Source of the DNA: Chiua virens
Taxonomy: Eukaryota > Basidiomycota > Agaricomycetes > Boletales > Boletaceae
NCBI GenBank assembly: GCA_019787685.1
Contig: JAHNUO010000027.1
Coordinates: 310,001 to 374,000 of the forward strand
Direction: 5' to 3'
DNA length: 64,000 nt
Shown here: positions 12,110 through 24,146 of the stretch, one piece after another
Numbering within the stretch: the first letter of the stretch is position 1
Layout of the letters: each line of letters starts with the position of its first letter
Notes under the pieces: model-generated
What the model was told of the DNA's origin: nothing
What the model saw: the letters and a program-made list of their open reading frames with translations, nothing else
Databases searched by the model: none
Position numbers and translations under genes: made by a program

Positions 12110-12274
12110 TGGCAGTCAGATGGCGCGGCAACAAAATGGAGGGGACATGTTACCCTCTGAATCAGTAATTAAAGTTTGGGTCCATCTGAGAAATTGGGTG
12201 ATCTTGCCAGCAAACCAGAAGAAGTAGAAAGGAATCGCAAGGAGTAAGAAGAAGGCGACCAAGGAATGTAACAT
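12110..12274 (-). CDS. Candidate N-terminal membrane-anchor exon
   Basis: A minus-strand Met at 12274 begins MLHSLVAFFLLLAIPFYFFW, a strong hydrophobic helix, and continues to a GTAACA donor near 12155. It could be the first exon of the WD40(-TPR-HET) gene, anchoring it in a membrane, since a following exon reads KRLLEQEINHHKASTL just before the WD40 exon. However, that joining runs into a stop codon, so the link is not proven. It may be an independent small protein or a decayed exon. Confidence 0.3.
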
Positions 12275-14759
12275 TTTTCGGACGGAGTGAAGGTTAACGG
12301 TGTTATATAATTCCAAGCTCGACCCGTGGATCCACGCCGTCCTTATTCATCACCGTGACCGCGTTCCTCTTGAGCATGTTCGTCCATCCAGCCTTCATAG
12401 CACACTCGAGCAACCCGACGCAGGCAGTGAACGTGAGTGCGTAGAGATGGCAAGCGGGCCAGCAGACCGGTCGTTTTGTTGGCCAACAGACAGATAAACT
12501 CGGTCCGTCTTTGTTTCTTAGTCGCGACTGCGTCTAACGTTCTGTTAGATGATCCTTGCCTGGATTCCCGGCTGTCCTTCATCGGAGAGCCGCCCTGTTC
12601 GTACACAATCCTGTCAGTCCAACAGAGTTGGACGTGTTCATTCGTAGGCAATTTGGCTCCTTCCACTGTCATTTCGTCGGCTGACTTGCGTAGTTTACAA
12701 AACGCTTTCTACGAGCCCGCTGTCGAGCATTATACCCCCACTTGAAACGCGTCCGTCGAAAGCGCAATCGACACTCCTAGACATCGTCTTACAATCCACC
12801 GCCCTCGATTCCTGTCGGCACCGCAACTTCACCCCTACTTCGCCCCAAAGGCTGGACCACCCGACCCGAATACGAAATGGCCTGCTTTGTTGGATTCAGA
12901 GGCGAAGATGAGGTGTTGATTGTGTTTCAGACACTATCAGGATGGTGCTCATGATCACGATCGGATACCCCCCTCAAACGAAGCGATAGGCAGAATTGAA
13001 GGTGCTATCAACTTCAAGGTGAGACCTTCACCAGAGGGATCCCATGCCACACTCACGTTCCCAACGCACACGCCACTCACACGGACGTCCGCTGCGTCAC
13101 TCACGTCTGCGGTCAGTCCGAACAGTGACTCGACATATACTGTCCGGGCGCTCGGATTTGAATGTGAGCCATGCACTGCGACATCCAAGCCACAACCCCG
13201 TGACAAGGGAAATTTGTGAGTATCTGAGCTCTCGCGGGGGATCGTTACTGATGCGTGGATGATATTTAGTATTCGGCACAATCGCAATCCGCATCAAGAG
13301 CCGGCGGTGTTGGACTAGGCGTACCCCATCGCGGCCAAGATCACGAACACGGACGATCGCGCGCTGGACGTGGCCGTCGATGTGTCGTCACAGCCGATGA
13401 GGCAGGTGCGTGGCAGGATCGTGTCCGCGGTCCGATCGCTGACTGGGCAGTGCAATTCATGATGTTCGATAGGCGGAAATCGTTGTGAACGATGCAGTTG
13501 GTGTTTTCCATCGTGAGGACGATGGTGTTGCTGAACAATGGTGCGCCGCGGACTCGGACGATGGACGTCTATCCAATCGAGTATGACCGGTCGGAGGTCG
13601 TTGCCGTCCGTGGACAGGGTCGATTGTGGAGGTGATGAACCACGGCACGAGGTTTTAGGATGTTGTTGATCCCCGACGTCGAATGCGTTTGTCGTGCGTC
13701 GGGATGTGGTGTACTAGCCATCGCCCGACGTGTGGGGTAGAGGTGACGTCGCACGCTGCGTGTGTTGTTGTTCGTTGTCCTTGGATGCTTACTGGGTGGA
13801 GTGGTCGATACGACGTTGGAAGTGGGGGTGGAAGGGGTGTTTTCTGGTGGTGGGTGATGCATCGTTTGTGGGCATGTTGAACCTGACGGTGTGTTGTGCA
13901 GAGTATCTCACCGGGAACTAGTTATCGAACATTCGTCTGGTTGCACTGGCTTGGGATGAAGACGAGTCCGTCGTTCCCGGACTGGGGGAATATGTAGTAA
14001 TGTGGAAAAGGCAAGCAGTGTTTATTTTTTTTTTTACGACGGTATAGGATTCTATCGGGAGGACAGTACGGACCTCTCTCATCGACACTCGTTCCACTCT
14101 CGGTACCCAGTCTGCCACACCACTCGCTCGTCGCACTCTCTGCGACCACGAAATTGCACATGCCGATCCCGGTAACGTTGACGGTGCGGAATCGGAACAC
14201 GAACCAGTTGGCAGTGTGTCGTTGTATCGGTGACTGGCCCAGTGCGTAGCGGATGGTTGCCGTTGGTATATCTGCAAGAACGAGCGTATGTGTAATACCG
14301 ATCAAGTGTGGGTATGTCAACCTGGTGCCGCAGGTTAAGGTGGTTGGTGGTGGACGTGCGGTGTGAGTGGTGTGCTAGTAAGTACTATAGTCTATCTGGA
14401 TAAGCATACTTGGATGTCAAAATGAATATACACACCGGGGTTGTTGATACTTCGATCTTTCACGTCGACACCGAACGAGCGACAACTAGCCTAGTACAAT
14501 ACCCAAGCAGATCTGTAATTCGATGGAAGATCCAATGATCTATGACGGAGGTGATCAGGGTCGATCTGGCTCAGGTATGATGCTCTCTTCATGTTTCGTG
14601 CCTATCGGAGGAAGATATGCATGTTAGAACCATGTAAAATCACAAGGTTGGGTTGTAGGTGTCTAGACTTTCAATACAATGTATTACCGCGAGCGCCTTG
14701 ATTGTATAGTTGATGTCGTGCTAGAATACAAGATGGTAAAACGGGAACCACTGCCATGT
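12275..14759. other. Region with unassigned, possibly decayed coding sequence
   Basis: No gene can be assigned. Protein-like stretches occur on both strands. On the plus strand around 13320-13405, AYPIAAKITNTDDRALDVAV leads to a GTGCGT donor. On the minus strand around 14160-14270, ANWFVFRFRTVNVTGIG occurs, and around 13030-13170, VSVAWDPSGEGLTLKLIAPS occurs. They do not join into one model, and frames are repeatedly broken. This may be a degraded extracellular-enzyme gene or spacer; 14330-14750 shows nothing. Confidence 0.35.
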
Positions 14760-15530
14760 CTATGCTGCCACCTTAGTGGGTAACACTTCCCTTCTCAACA
14801 CTTCACACTTGACTTCCTGAGCCTCGGCGCGTTCAATCGTCTTGGTCAACTTTTCTTCGCGTTCTTGCATGCGTTGTTCCATGCCGAGAACTAGCAGACG
14901 GATCTGTTCCATTTGAGACAACGTCGCTTCGATAGAAGATTGTGAGGCTGGATGACCTGCTTCCGAGGACGGCGGTGGGGTTGCGGTGCCGTGATTCAAG
15001 AGCGACGACCCCATAGCACGGGCGACATACGTTGCCGACGATGGTCCAATGTCCAACACCGTCTAGCAGATCAATGTCCATCACAGAGCGCCATACAGCT
15101 GTCAAGGAGACGCACCTGCCAATTCTCGCCCGCCAGTTTCGCCAAGGCTTGTTCGAGTAACCGTTCCCGCATACGCACTCGTTCGAGTTCGGCCATGCAC
15201 CGTTCGTTCTCGCGTTGTGTCCCCTGGAGGATGAGATCCAGGTTCTTGTACTCTTTTTCGAGGGATTGGATCGTCTCGAGGGGGGGTCTGGAAGCGAGTT
15301 GTGTTTGGAGGGTGAGGATGGTGGATTGGAGCTGGTGTGGGGTCAGTTTAGCGTGGAGTGCCATGAACGGTGTATACCTTGTCATTCTCCCTGTCCTTGT
15401 CGAGGAGTTGTTTGCGGAGGATGTCCTCGATGGAGGCGGGTTCGTCGGATTCGCGTAGGATGGCGAGGTCGGTGGTGTCTTGGCTGAGGGACGTGCGGGC
15501 GTAGGTACGGACACTCTGAGCGCGGCGCAT
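14760..15530 (-). CDS. Coiled-coil protein, hypothetical (three exons)
   Basis: Start at 15530 (MRRAQSVRTYARTSLSQDTT). Exon 1 ends ENDK at a GTATAC donor, exon 2 begins LQSTILTLQTQLASRPPLET, and exon 3 begins TVLDIGPSSATYV after a GTGCGT...TAG intron. Heptad-like helical stretches occur in exon 2 (LEKEYKNLDLILQGTQRENE, then RMRERLLEQALAKLAGENWQ) and exon 3 (LSQMEQIRLLVLGMEQRMQE). The protein is a coiled-coil polypeptide with no recognised catalytic domain and an unknown role. Its start lies 196 bp from the SNF1 start on the other strand, so the two genes probably share one divergent promoter. Confidence 0.65.
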
Positions 15531-15726
15531 CGTAGGAGGATGAGGGGTTCATGGGGGCCTAGGGGTTATATAATCTGTGGAGAGAGGACCCCAAATTCAT
15601 ACGTAACTCGACTTGCACCAAGAACAAATTCTTTTTTCAAACACAGCTTCGACGAGGAGGAGGACCCATCGACATCGACATCGACGACGACGACGACCAA
15701 CACCCGACATATCACGGCGCTTATCC
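15531..15726. promoter_or_regulatory. Shared divergent promoter of the coiled-coil gene and SNF1
   Basis: Only 196 bp separate the two start codons, which point away from each other. The stretch holds a 'ggggttatataatctg' block near 15561-15576, a possible TATA element for either direction, and CGA-rich repeats near 15650-15710 that form the SNF1 leader. Confidence 0.5.
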
Positions 15727-18019
15727 ATGAGCGACAAGCTATCCTTCTTCCCAGCGTCAAAGCTCGGCGAGTACACCGTCACAGGCGACATCGCCGAAGG
15801 CACCTTTGGCAAAGTCAAGAGTACGTTTCTCCTTCTCGATACCGATCGCCTCTTCCTCGTCCCCGGTTGATGCCTTGCCTTTTCACGTCAGTGGCAACGC
15901 ATACCATCACCAGCCAACGGGTCGCTATGAAGTACATCTCCAAGGCGGTCATCCACATGACCAAGACCAAGACCCGGGTCCAGCGCGAGGTCGAGTACAT
16001 GCGTACCCTTCGACATCCACACATCATCAAACTGTACGTCCACATCCGTACCTCTCTACGTGATCGCCCGATGGTGACACACACCACCGTTAGATATGAG
16101 GTGATATCCACCCCAACAGATATCATCATCGTTCTGGAATACGCAGGAGGCGAGCTCTTCAACTATATCGTCAATAACGGTCGCATGCCTGAGCCACGCG
16201 CTCGGAAATTCTTCCAACAACTTATATCCGGCATCGAGTACAGCCACAAATTGAAGATCGTTCATCGCGATTTAAAACCGGAGAACGTCCTCCTTGATGA
16301 CGACCTCAATGTTAAAATTGCCGATTTCGGTCTCTCCAACGAAATAAAGGATGGTGACTTTCTAAAGACGAGCTGTGGCAGTCCCAATTACGCCGCCCCG
16401 GAAGTCATCCGTGGCGGTCTTTACACAGGTCCGGAGATCGATGTATGGAGCTGTGGTGTCATTCTTTATGTCATGCTTTGTGGAAGGCTTCCCTTCGAGG
16501 ACGACGACCTCCAAACGCTCTTCACGAAAATTAGTCGTACGTCCCCCCTTTTGCGATTCCACTCTGGCTCAACAAATTTGGTGTCTTGATGCACAGATGG
16601 AAGCTACCATCTCCCCAGCTATCTCGGTGCGGATGCGAGAGCGCTGATCAATGCGATGCTTGCCGTCGATCCTGTCAAACGGATCACGATCCCCGAGATC
16701 ACCCAGCATCCTTTCTACACGACCGACCTTCAACGGTACCTCACACCTCTTCCCCCACCACCTGGTCCTGTTCTTGGCACCCTTTCATCACTGGTGACAC
16801 CTGCAAAGGCGCTGGATTTCGAGATCATTGAGGGACTCGGCCGGATTGAAGAGGATGTCGTCGACGAACTCGCATCGCGGATGAACGGGGTGGACAAGGA
16901 AGATATTTGGGAATGTCTTCAAAGGGATGACGGTGTTCAAGGGAACGCCGTCAAGGTGGCATACATGTTACTGCGCGACAAGCGTAGGGCTGGCAGAGAC
17001 CGTATGTGGTGATCATATTGCGCGAGTATGACCGCTGACGTTGTCTAGTGGCAGTGTTCGAGGAACAGGAACGCGATGCCAAGTTGGCCGCCATGGATGT
17101 CAGTCTCTCCTCCTCTCTTTATCTGCTTGTTGCTCAGTTCCAAATTCTAGCCTAGGAATACAATGTCACCGAGCGCACTATCGCCGACCAGTGACTTGGA
17201 GGACAACCCCTTTGAAGCGGAATTCAATGGCGATTATGACGACGACGAGATCGATGATGGACTCGATTTCTCGACACCTCCCCTCGATGGGGAAATCAAC
17301 AACTTTGCTGTCCTCAATTCATCCCTCCCACTTCCTGACCAGCTACCGGAACAACATCACCTTGCCTCGTACGCCAACGCTAAACGCACGTGGCCGGCCG
17401 TAAAAGAGAAGAAACAGCACCGGACGAAGTGGCATTTTGGTATCCGGAGTCGGTCACCGCCGATGGAGGTCATGCTAGAGATATACCGTACGCTCAAGAC
17501 GCTTGGGATGGAGTGGAAGGAGAAACGGAATCTCGGCGGGCTGGGTGGGGTTCGACAACAACGATCGCGTTCAAGCACGAACGGTACCAGGATCGAGCGT
17601 GCAAAGGAGCTCGATGGGAGCAACACGGTCGATCTACGAACGGCCGCGAGCGTGTACTTCATAGAGACCCGGGCCAGGGTGCAAGACGTGGTAGTAAGTT
17701 CACACGCAGCGATAGCAATGACGACCACGTTCACTAACGCGCCCGTTTACAGGTGCTCATGAACCTACAGCTCTACATGGTCGATTCGATAAATTATCTG
17801 GTCGACTTTCACCACAAGAAAACGTACAAGGCATCCACGGAACCAGGCGCCGGGAAATTTGACATGGCTAACCCGGATATACTACTGCCCGAGACGAGCT
17901 CTGATGGGCGGTCGATCAAGGACGGTCATTCAGTCAAGGAGGACGAGGTCGTTTCCCCGTTCGTCTTCATGGACGTCGCCTGCCGTCTCATTCTCGAACT
18001 CGCTGGCGGGGGAGAGTGA
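15727..18019 (+). CDS. SNF1: SNF1/AMP-activated protein kinase catalytic subunit
   Basis: SNF1 kinase is the catalytic alpha subunit of the energy-sensing Ser/Thr kinase complex that relieves glucose repression. Seven exons are supported: 15727-15820, 15892-16033, 16094-16536, 16597-17001, 17049-17098, 17151-17693 and 17753-18019. Kinase motifs in order: the glycine-rich loop IAEGTFGKVK, the lysine in VAMKYISK, IVHRDLKPENVLLD, IADFGLSNEI, and the activation loop LKTSCGSPNYAAPEV with its activating Thr. After HPFYTT comes an autoinhibitory or UBA-like region, an acidic linker, and the alpha-subunit C-terminal domain with VLMNLQLYMVDSINYLVDFH, SPFVFMDVACRLILELAGGG and the stop. The first Gly of the loop is Ala, which I believe is usual in basidiomycete members. 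The gene looks complete and intact. It is convergent with the membrane-protein gene to its right. Confidence 0.95.
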
Positions 18020-18641
18020 TCCAAACGGCCGACACGTCTCTTATCTTTCCTTTCTTCTCATGCACACATACACATACACTCGATGGACAACGTTCGAGTG
18101 TTGTATCCGTCCAACATTCCCATATTTCCATAGATGTTTCTTTTTTTCCTGCTTTCTGCTGCTATTTGTTGTTTGCTCGCTCGTTTGGTTGCTGCTGCGT
18201 CGAGTTTGCAGTCTGACTGCTCTTCCTTTTATTTTTACCCATCCATACCATGTGTACTTGTACGACTAACTGCTTGGTTATGTACTGACCTTTCTCTTCT
18301 GACATTCATATCGGAAATGGGCTTTTATAGCGTACTTCCTCCTTTCGTACAACAATAAACCTATTGACGTTAGTTGGGTTTTGGATGCTCTTTCTCTCAT
18401 CGTTCTTGACATATAATATAGAGCAGCAACGGGGTGCGTAAAACTAAACGAAGAGCGAGATATGGCCAATGCAAATAGGGATGACACGACGGAAGATCTG
18501 CGATGCTGACATCAACACCTACCAGAGGATAAAACTGGGGACGAAACGCGAATGGCTACTCCGATTCACACAAGGTCGGAGGAAAAAAAGGGAGCACGTA
18601 CCTGTCACAACACGAAAAACGACAAACGCAACATCAAGACG
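18020..18641. other. Convergent 3' region between SNF1 and the membrane-protein gene
   Basis: T- and C-rich sequence typical of fungal 3' untranslated regions lies at 18030-18350. Short frames in it have no protein character. No hairpin-type terminator is expected or seen. Confidence 0.5.
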
Positions 18642-20176
18642 TCATGCAACCCAAGGCGCGAGACGCAGCGCCCGGTCCCTGCGCGTACGCCCGTGCCCCT
18701 TGCCTTGCACGTGCTCGTTGAACCAGCCCGGAGCGAGGAACTTGCGCAAATAGTGCACGTAGGACTTGGTCGTCGTCGACGTCATCGAGGCGTCCCCGGA
18801 CGAAGGCGTCACGGGCGAGATGGGCCCCACGTCCAAATCTGACGACGAGCTTCGGGTCGCAATGTGGCGTGGATCGCTCTCCTCGTCGGTCTCGTATTCA
18901 GACTCGGACTCGGTGTCAGAGAGTGCTCGGCGGGGGGACTCTAAATCGGGGTCCCGGAGCGCTTCGAGGAGCCTTTGCATCAGCGCCACCCCCTCGTGAG
19001 GTGCGTCGCGCGCTTGGAGGTCGAGGTTGCAGTGTGCGTGCGTGGACGCGTCGTCCAATGATTCGGGGCGGTCTAGGGATCGTTCGGACGTGGATGGAGC
19101 CATGGCGATGGACTCGGAGGCGGTTGGGAGAGAGATCGTGGGTGCCTCTTTGGGGATCTTGTCCTGGAGACGGTGGGTGAGGTTGGTCATATCGGCCAGC
19201 CCATATCGTCGGTTATGAGAGGGTGATGTTGGCGACGTCGTGGAAACCGCATCGCATACCGAGAGAGGGGCGTCGACCTCGGGATGGCATGCCACATCAG
19301 GTTCTCGAATACCGAGGGACGAGCTGGGCGGTGTCGCCAACGAAGGAACGTCAGTCGAACACGAGACGTCCGGTTTAGAGTCGGAAGCGTCCTCCAAGAG
19401 ATCATCTTCAAGTTCGCTGGGAACAACAAGATATGCGCCAGAGCGAACCGTCACACCGATGATCTCGCTGCTGAAATTGACATTGGTAGGCGAACTCGCG
19501 TCGTATGGTGGAAGCTGTACGACTTGGTGACTTGTACCCCTCTTCCGTTTCTCGCACGCACGTTTTGGAATGTTGTCCTCGTCCTCGTCCTCATCGTCCA
19601 CGTCCAAGAACGACGTCATGCCATACGGTATCGGCTCAGGAACGGGAATTTCGGTAGCTTCATCTTCAACATAGATCGCCGGGGCCGAGGGCGTGGGAGG
19701 ATGACATTCGACGAGCTGCGAGCAGCCATTGGAACGAGCACACGTATGATGGCATACATAGTTTACTCACGTTCCAGAATGTGGGATGAAAGAACCGGGC
19801 GTATATCATACTCACGTGTTGCTAACACAAGTGTCAGTTCAATCACGGGGCACGTTCTGGCGCCTACCTCGGGATTGAATTCTGCTGTGCGGTCAGCTGT
19901 AGCTGCAGCAGGAACCACATCCGAGCTGCGGTGACGTCGAGAGGACAGGAAACCGCTAAAGGGGGTCCGAGCAGTGGTCGTCCCGGCGCTATCGGCTGTC
20001 CGTCGTCTATGGTAGAAATAGCTCGCGACCGAGATAATTGCAACCGCGCAGACAACTAGGCTGCCTGTCCTCAGTTGATATGGGATCGCTGAAGCAGATT
20101 CCCCAGCAGGGATCGGTTCAGGAGGAATGGAAGGCGTCGCAGGGACAGCGGTGGCTGCAGAGGGAATCGGGGACAT
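18642..20176 (-). CDS. Single-pass membrane protein with a long acidic Ser-rich tail, hypothetical
   Basis: Start chosen at 20176 (MSPIPSAATAVPATPSIPPE), which puts a Pro/Ala/Thr-rich head before one clear membrane helix, TGSLVVCAVAIISVASYFYH, followed by the positive stop HRRR. This suggests a type I-like orientation with the tail in the cytosol. After one or two short introns around 19740-19870 the tail continues through IYVEDEATEIPVPEPIPYGM into one long exon (19619-18642). It contains acidic runs (DVDDEDEDEDNIPKR), a serine-rich acidic segment (SDTESESEYETDEESD) and a basic end near RKFLAPGWFNEHV. I do not recognise the family. Upstream Met codons at up to 20419 are possible, but the protein-like composition begins nearer 20176. 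It converges with SNF1. Confidence 0.6.
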
Positions 20177-21239
20177 ATTCGTTGAAAGCAACTGAACTCG
20201 TGGATAGAGGCTGAATTTGCTTATGACCTGAGACTTGGCTGACATGGAAGGCGGACACTGACATCTTCTCGCAGAGATCGACGGACTCAATTCGTGTGCG
20301 GCTGGGGGCACGTCGTGATTGAAATGACCAGGTAAAGAGGCTGGCATGGACAAAGTGGAGACCGAACTTGAACGTTTGAACACGAAGTTACAATCAGGTG
20401 AATCGCAAGCTTGACCCATGCATACGATATAACGTTTTCACTGAGTGCGTAAAATGTTCAAGTTGCCGCAACGCACACGCAAAACAAGGGCAAAGCTGCT
20501 AAAGACTCGTCAGCCAGCATTCAGGTAGCTATATCAGCATACTTCTCAGTTCAGTGGGGGAAACACACTACCTGACTACCTCTGGCACCATACGCCATTC
20601 AACGTCAACTCCGAAGCCATGCACAATGTATACAATGGAGGACATAGTACGAAATCCGGCTGTGATGGTGCAGCGACCCAACAAGATCTCGGACATGGAG
20701 GCCATATCATTTTCAGGTCAGTGTCGTCTGGTTGGCAGGACTTGGAGATAAACGAAGGTCTCTGGTTCGTTAGATTCGTAAATATGACCGCGGGAAGTTT
20801 TGTTGACACGGTCCGAGTCGTTGATCTTCGCGTCAGAAACAAACGAACTTGATTCAGAGCTTGAAATTTTAAGCTCCATTGCTAGCTGGTATGTACTGTT
20901 GTGAGTCCTGCCGAGGTCACTATACACCCTGGCCTCAAAATAGTTTTTCAGAGACTGATCGGATGTCAATTGCCTGCGCGCTCCGGATGACACCACTGGC
21001 ATGACATCAAGATATTTCTGCTCGCAGACGGGATAGAAAACCCACTGAAGAATACGAATTGATTCATCGGCCTGATAAATAGTAACCGGAAATGGTGCGC
21101 GGGCGGCAGTGGCCCAGAGTGGTTGCTAGTCAAAACCCTGCCCATCAATTGCTCATCCGAGTCAAATTTAAAAGTATTGCCGGACGGCATTGATAACCTC
21201 AGTGCAACGCAAGTTGATTAAAGCCGACCTCAAATTAGA
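20177..21239. other. Spacer between the membrane-protein gene and the right inverted arm
   Basis: Minus-strand frames at 20718-21002 and 20966-21190 overlap and do not join into a recognisable protein. A plus-strand frame at 20554-20751 is likewise featureless. Nothing is supported. Confidence 0.4.
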
Positions 21240-21417
21240 CCCATTACTAGCAGTACACTGCAGGCTATAACATATTATTCCTACTAGAAGATAAGAAGGA
21301 AAACGAGAAAATTAGGTGTAAAATATACCCTTCAGGGGGCATTATGACGAGAGTCCGTAATAAATATACAATTAGAGGGAAAGGCTGGCCTAGGACATGA
21401 TTAATTGATCGCCCTGC

Positions 21418-23551
21418 TTAATTATTGCATAATTGATTCCAGGCGGCTGTGGTGAAAAAGAATCAACCTCCCCGGTTTGATGGTAACAAGAGATGACGTA
21501 CTTGGAACCTGTTCCGTAGCTACTTGATCCGTGGCTTCAGCCATGACAACAGCGAATCCGCTAGAGACAGGGGTCAGCTCTGCAAACCAAGGTCAGTGGC
21601 ATCGAGTTGAACGCACTGGTGAAGATGCCAGTCAATGTGGCTAGAAGGTGAAACGTGAATTGTTACGACTCGGTCTAGGATTCTTTGAGCAGTCTGCTCA
21701 CCAATGAAGGAACCAAGGACCGGGGTTATCAGTGGTGAAACGGATCGTCACATTATCTGTAGCCAAATTGCCAATAGACACGACATCGCGGCGGACAGGA
21801 TTCGCGTAGTTGTAAGTAGTCGAACCCGCAGATCTCACAACGGAGAATGAGTGCTGTGGGGAGATGTTTGTTGAAAAAAAAAAAGACAACAGGAAAAAGT
21901 GAGTCGCGTACGCCATGCAGATGGATAGGGTGCTGAAGGCGTGCAATTGGAGTCAGTTCGGACCAACGTTCTACCAGCGCAACACTTACGGGACCTCCGA
22001 GTGCTGCCAAAGGGTCGGGAAAGCTTAGCTCTATAGTCTTGTTCGCGGGGAGTTGATAAACACTTCCAGCTGGAAGCAGCTGTGAAGCTTGTGTGGTTCC
22101 ACTGAGAATCTGGAGGAGTACAGGGACAGGTGGATTGGCGAAGGATTTATCGTTGAATGTAAATAATCCGGTTGTAGTGTTCAGGCCAGGAGCAAGCACA
22201 TAGTTTACGTCCGCTTTTCCAGGTCCAGGGACCCCAGGAGCTGCTGGGTTGGTCAACGGGTGAAGGTTAGTCTCACTGAATGCGAGTTGATACGGGCCAG
22301 CTGTCGTCGTAGGATCCTGGTTTGGTGCCCCATTATATCGCAAGATGGCAGAATTGATACCACCGTCAGTCGAGTTACCGTTTGGACTAGCCCGAATCCA
22401 ATAGTTTCCAACTGTCTGATTTGCTGTAACCACCACCGAGTAGCGTTGGCCAGCAAGGACGAGCAGGAAGTCGACTTGTACGGGGTTCACTTCATTCCCG
22501 TCTGCTTCGATGATGGTCATCCGGTGACCATCGATCGTGAAGTTGAATTGAGGACCGCAAGACAACCCAATGACACGGAAGCGATAGCGTAGTCCTTGCT
22601 GGACATTGATGACTGTAAGTGGGCTTGCTGGGCCACCGACATAGCGGCCAAGACCGTTAATCAGACTCGAATCCGCATTCACACCAGCTCCGATTATTTC
22701 GCCGAGTTGGACTGACGATGTATGGTACCTAAACACGGAGGGTTTGCCCAACAACCTTGGTCACATAAGAGTTCGCTCACCAATCTGAGAGTGTTATAAC
22801 CGTGGAAGCTATTCGCCGCTTCAGCATCAGGCACTGAAAACATGGATGGGAACGTACCGTCATCGACATCATACATGGATTTGAGAGGGTCTTGAGGATC
22901 ATAAATAACCAGTGGGCCGCGAAGTCCATCACAGTATTGATCCGAATAATGTGAATGGTACCAGTACGTTCCAGTCTGGCTGCCTACATTGAACTGGTAC
23001 TGGAACGATTTCTGTGGCTGAATTGGACACTGAGTAACCCAGGAAACGCCATCAGCCCAGTTTGTTCCTCCTTGTTGAAAGATTCCGTGCCAATGCTTTG
23101 GGAAGTGCATTAAATATATGGATCTGAAACGGAGGAAATACTAGTAGAATGACTTACGATACTAGTTTCTACATCCATGGTGGTATCTGTGAGTTGATTG
23201 ACAACTTCAAGGGTAAGTTGATTATTCTGGGGGACATGAGTACGCGATCTGGTTCTCATCGTGATCTCACCTTTTGGACTGAAATCAATGGTGCAGGGTA
23301 AACCCCATTGACAAGGACCGTTCTGAACAGCATCAGGAACGGATTTAGAAGCAACAATCAACGTCAACTTACGAGCGGTTAAATCCATCTGGTGCGATGT
23401 TCGCGTTCACGATATTGAGTTGACTTGTAGGTCCCAGCGTCGAACTCGCACTCGATGCGCTGGTCGTGTTGGTCGCCGCCAATGTTTTTGGGATCGACAA
23501 AGCGTTAGAAATAGAGAAGAAAGAAAGCGCAAGGAATGATAAGTATAACAT
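21418..23551 (-). CDS. LCC: Laccase (secreted multicopper oxidase), copy 2
   Basis: Same exon and intron plan as copy 1, read on the minus strand from the ATG at 23551 ([20 protein letters not shown], a signal peptide) to the stop at 21420-21418, ending WNQLCNN. All introns keep GT-AG ends, including the awkward 48 nt intron before the YHTSS exon, and all four copper-binding signatures are intact ([36 protein letters not shown] with Phe at the axial position). Copies 1 and 2 differ at scattered residues: for example LSCDPQ in copy 1 is LSCGPQ here, and NEVQPVQ is NEVNPVQ. Both appear functional, so the duplication is old enough to have diverged but shows no pseudogenisation. A TATAAAAG box is at 23608-23601. 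Confidence 0.93.
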
Positions 23552-23600
23552 ATCAGACGTTGCTGTGCGATGGTTCTGAATGATAGAGGGCTGCTTGGGC

Positions 23601-23608
23601 TTCTTTTA
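23601..23608 (-). promoter_or_regulatory. TATA box of laccase 2
   Basis: TATAAAAG on the minus strand, 50 bp before the ATG, in the same place as the TATAAGAG of laccase 1. Confidence 0.6.
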
Positions 23609-24146
23609 TATTCGAGAACCACGACGACCGATGAGGTATAATAGCAGTCCTCTCGGTATAGCTCAGTCGCCACTCGAATGCTATTCTTGCAACCGTACCG
23701 TTCAAGTGCCACAGTACAGTGTCCTGTCATAAACCTTCGTGGAGGTCTATCCCCGTCGTTCGCGAGCTTGTTCCTTACACGGTGGATATGGTACCTTCGT
23801 GATCTGGGCTTGGAGAGTGGAGTGGAGGACACACACCCGCGAGCCAATTTGGAGGTAATAGAGACGATCATTAATTAATCCTGTAGCGTTTTGAAATGGG
23901 TTGCATATGATGCACAGGCGGCTTTGGCAATGAGTAACAAAACAACACACCACAATGATTGAAATGGAGTCAAAGTTGAGTCAAAGACACCAACTGGCAC
24001 CGCGAAAGCTGACTCATCCAAGGAAATGTGATACTCCGGTTTACCCCAGAGGCGATGAGGGCCATAAATTCACATGTCGACGCGACTAGAACGATTCCCG
24101 AGATATAACAACATGGTGACGTCGAGTCACCGTGCAGTATACGGCT

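Noticed and set aside
12437..12745. Plus-strand 102-codon frame
   Set aside because: Composition is not protein-like, there is no splice continuity and no recognisable motif.
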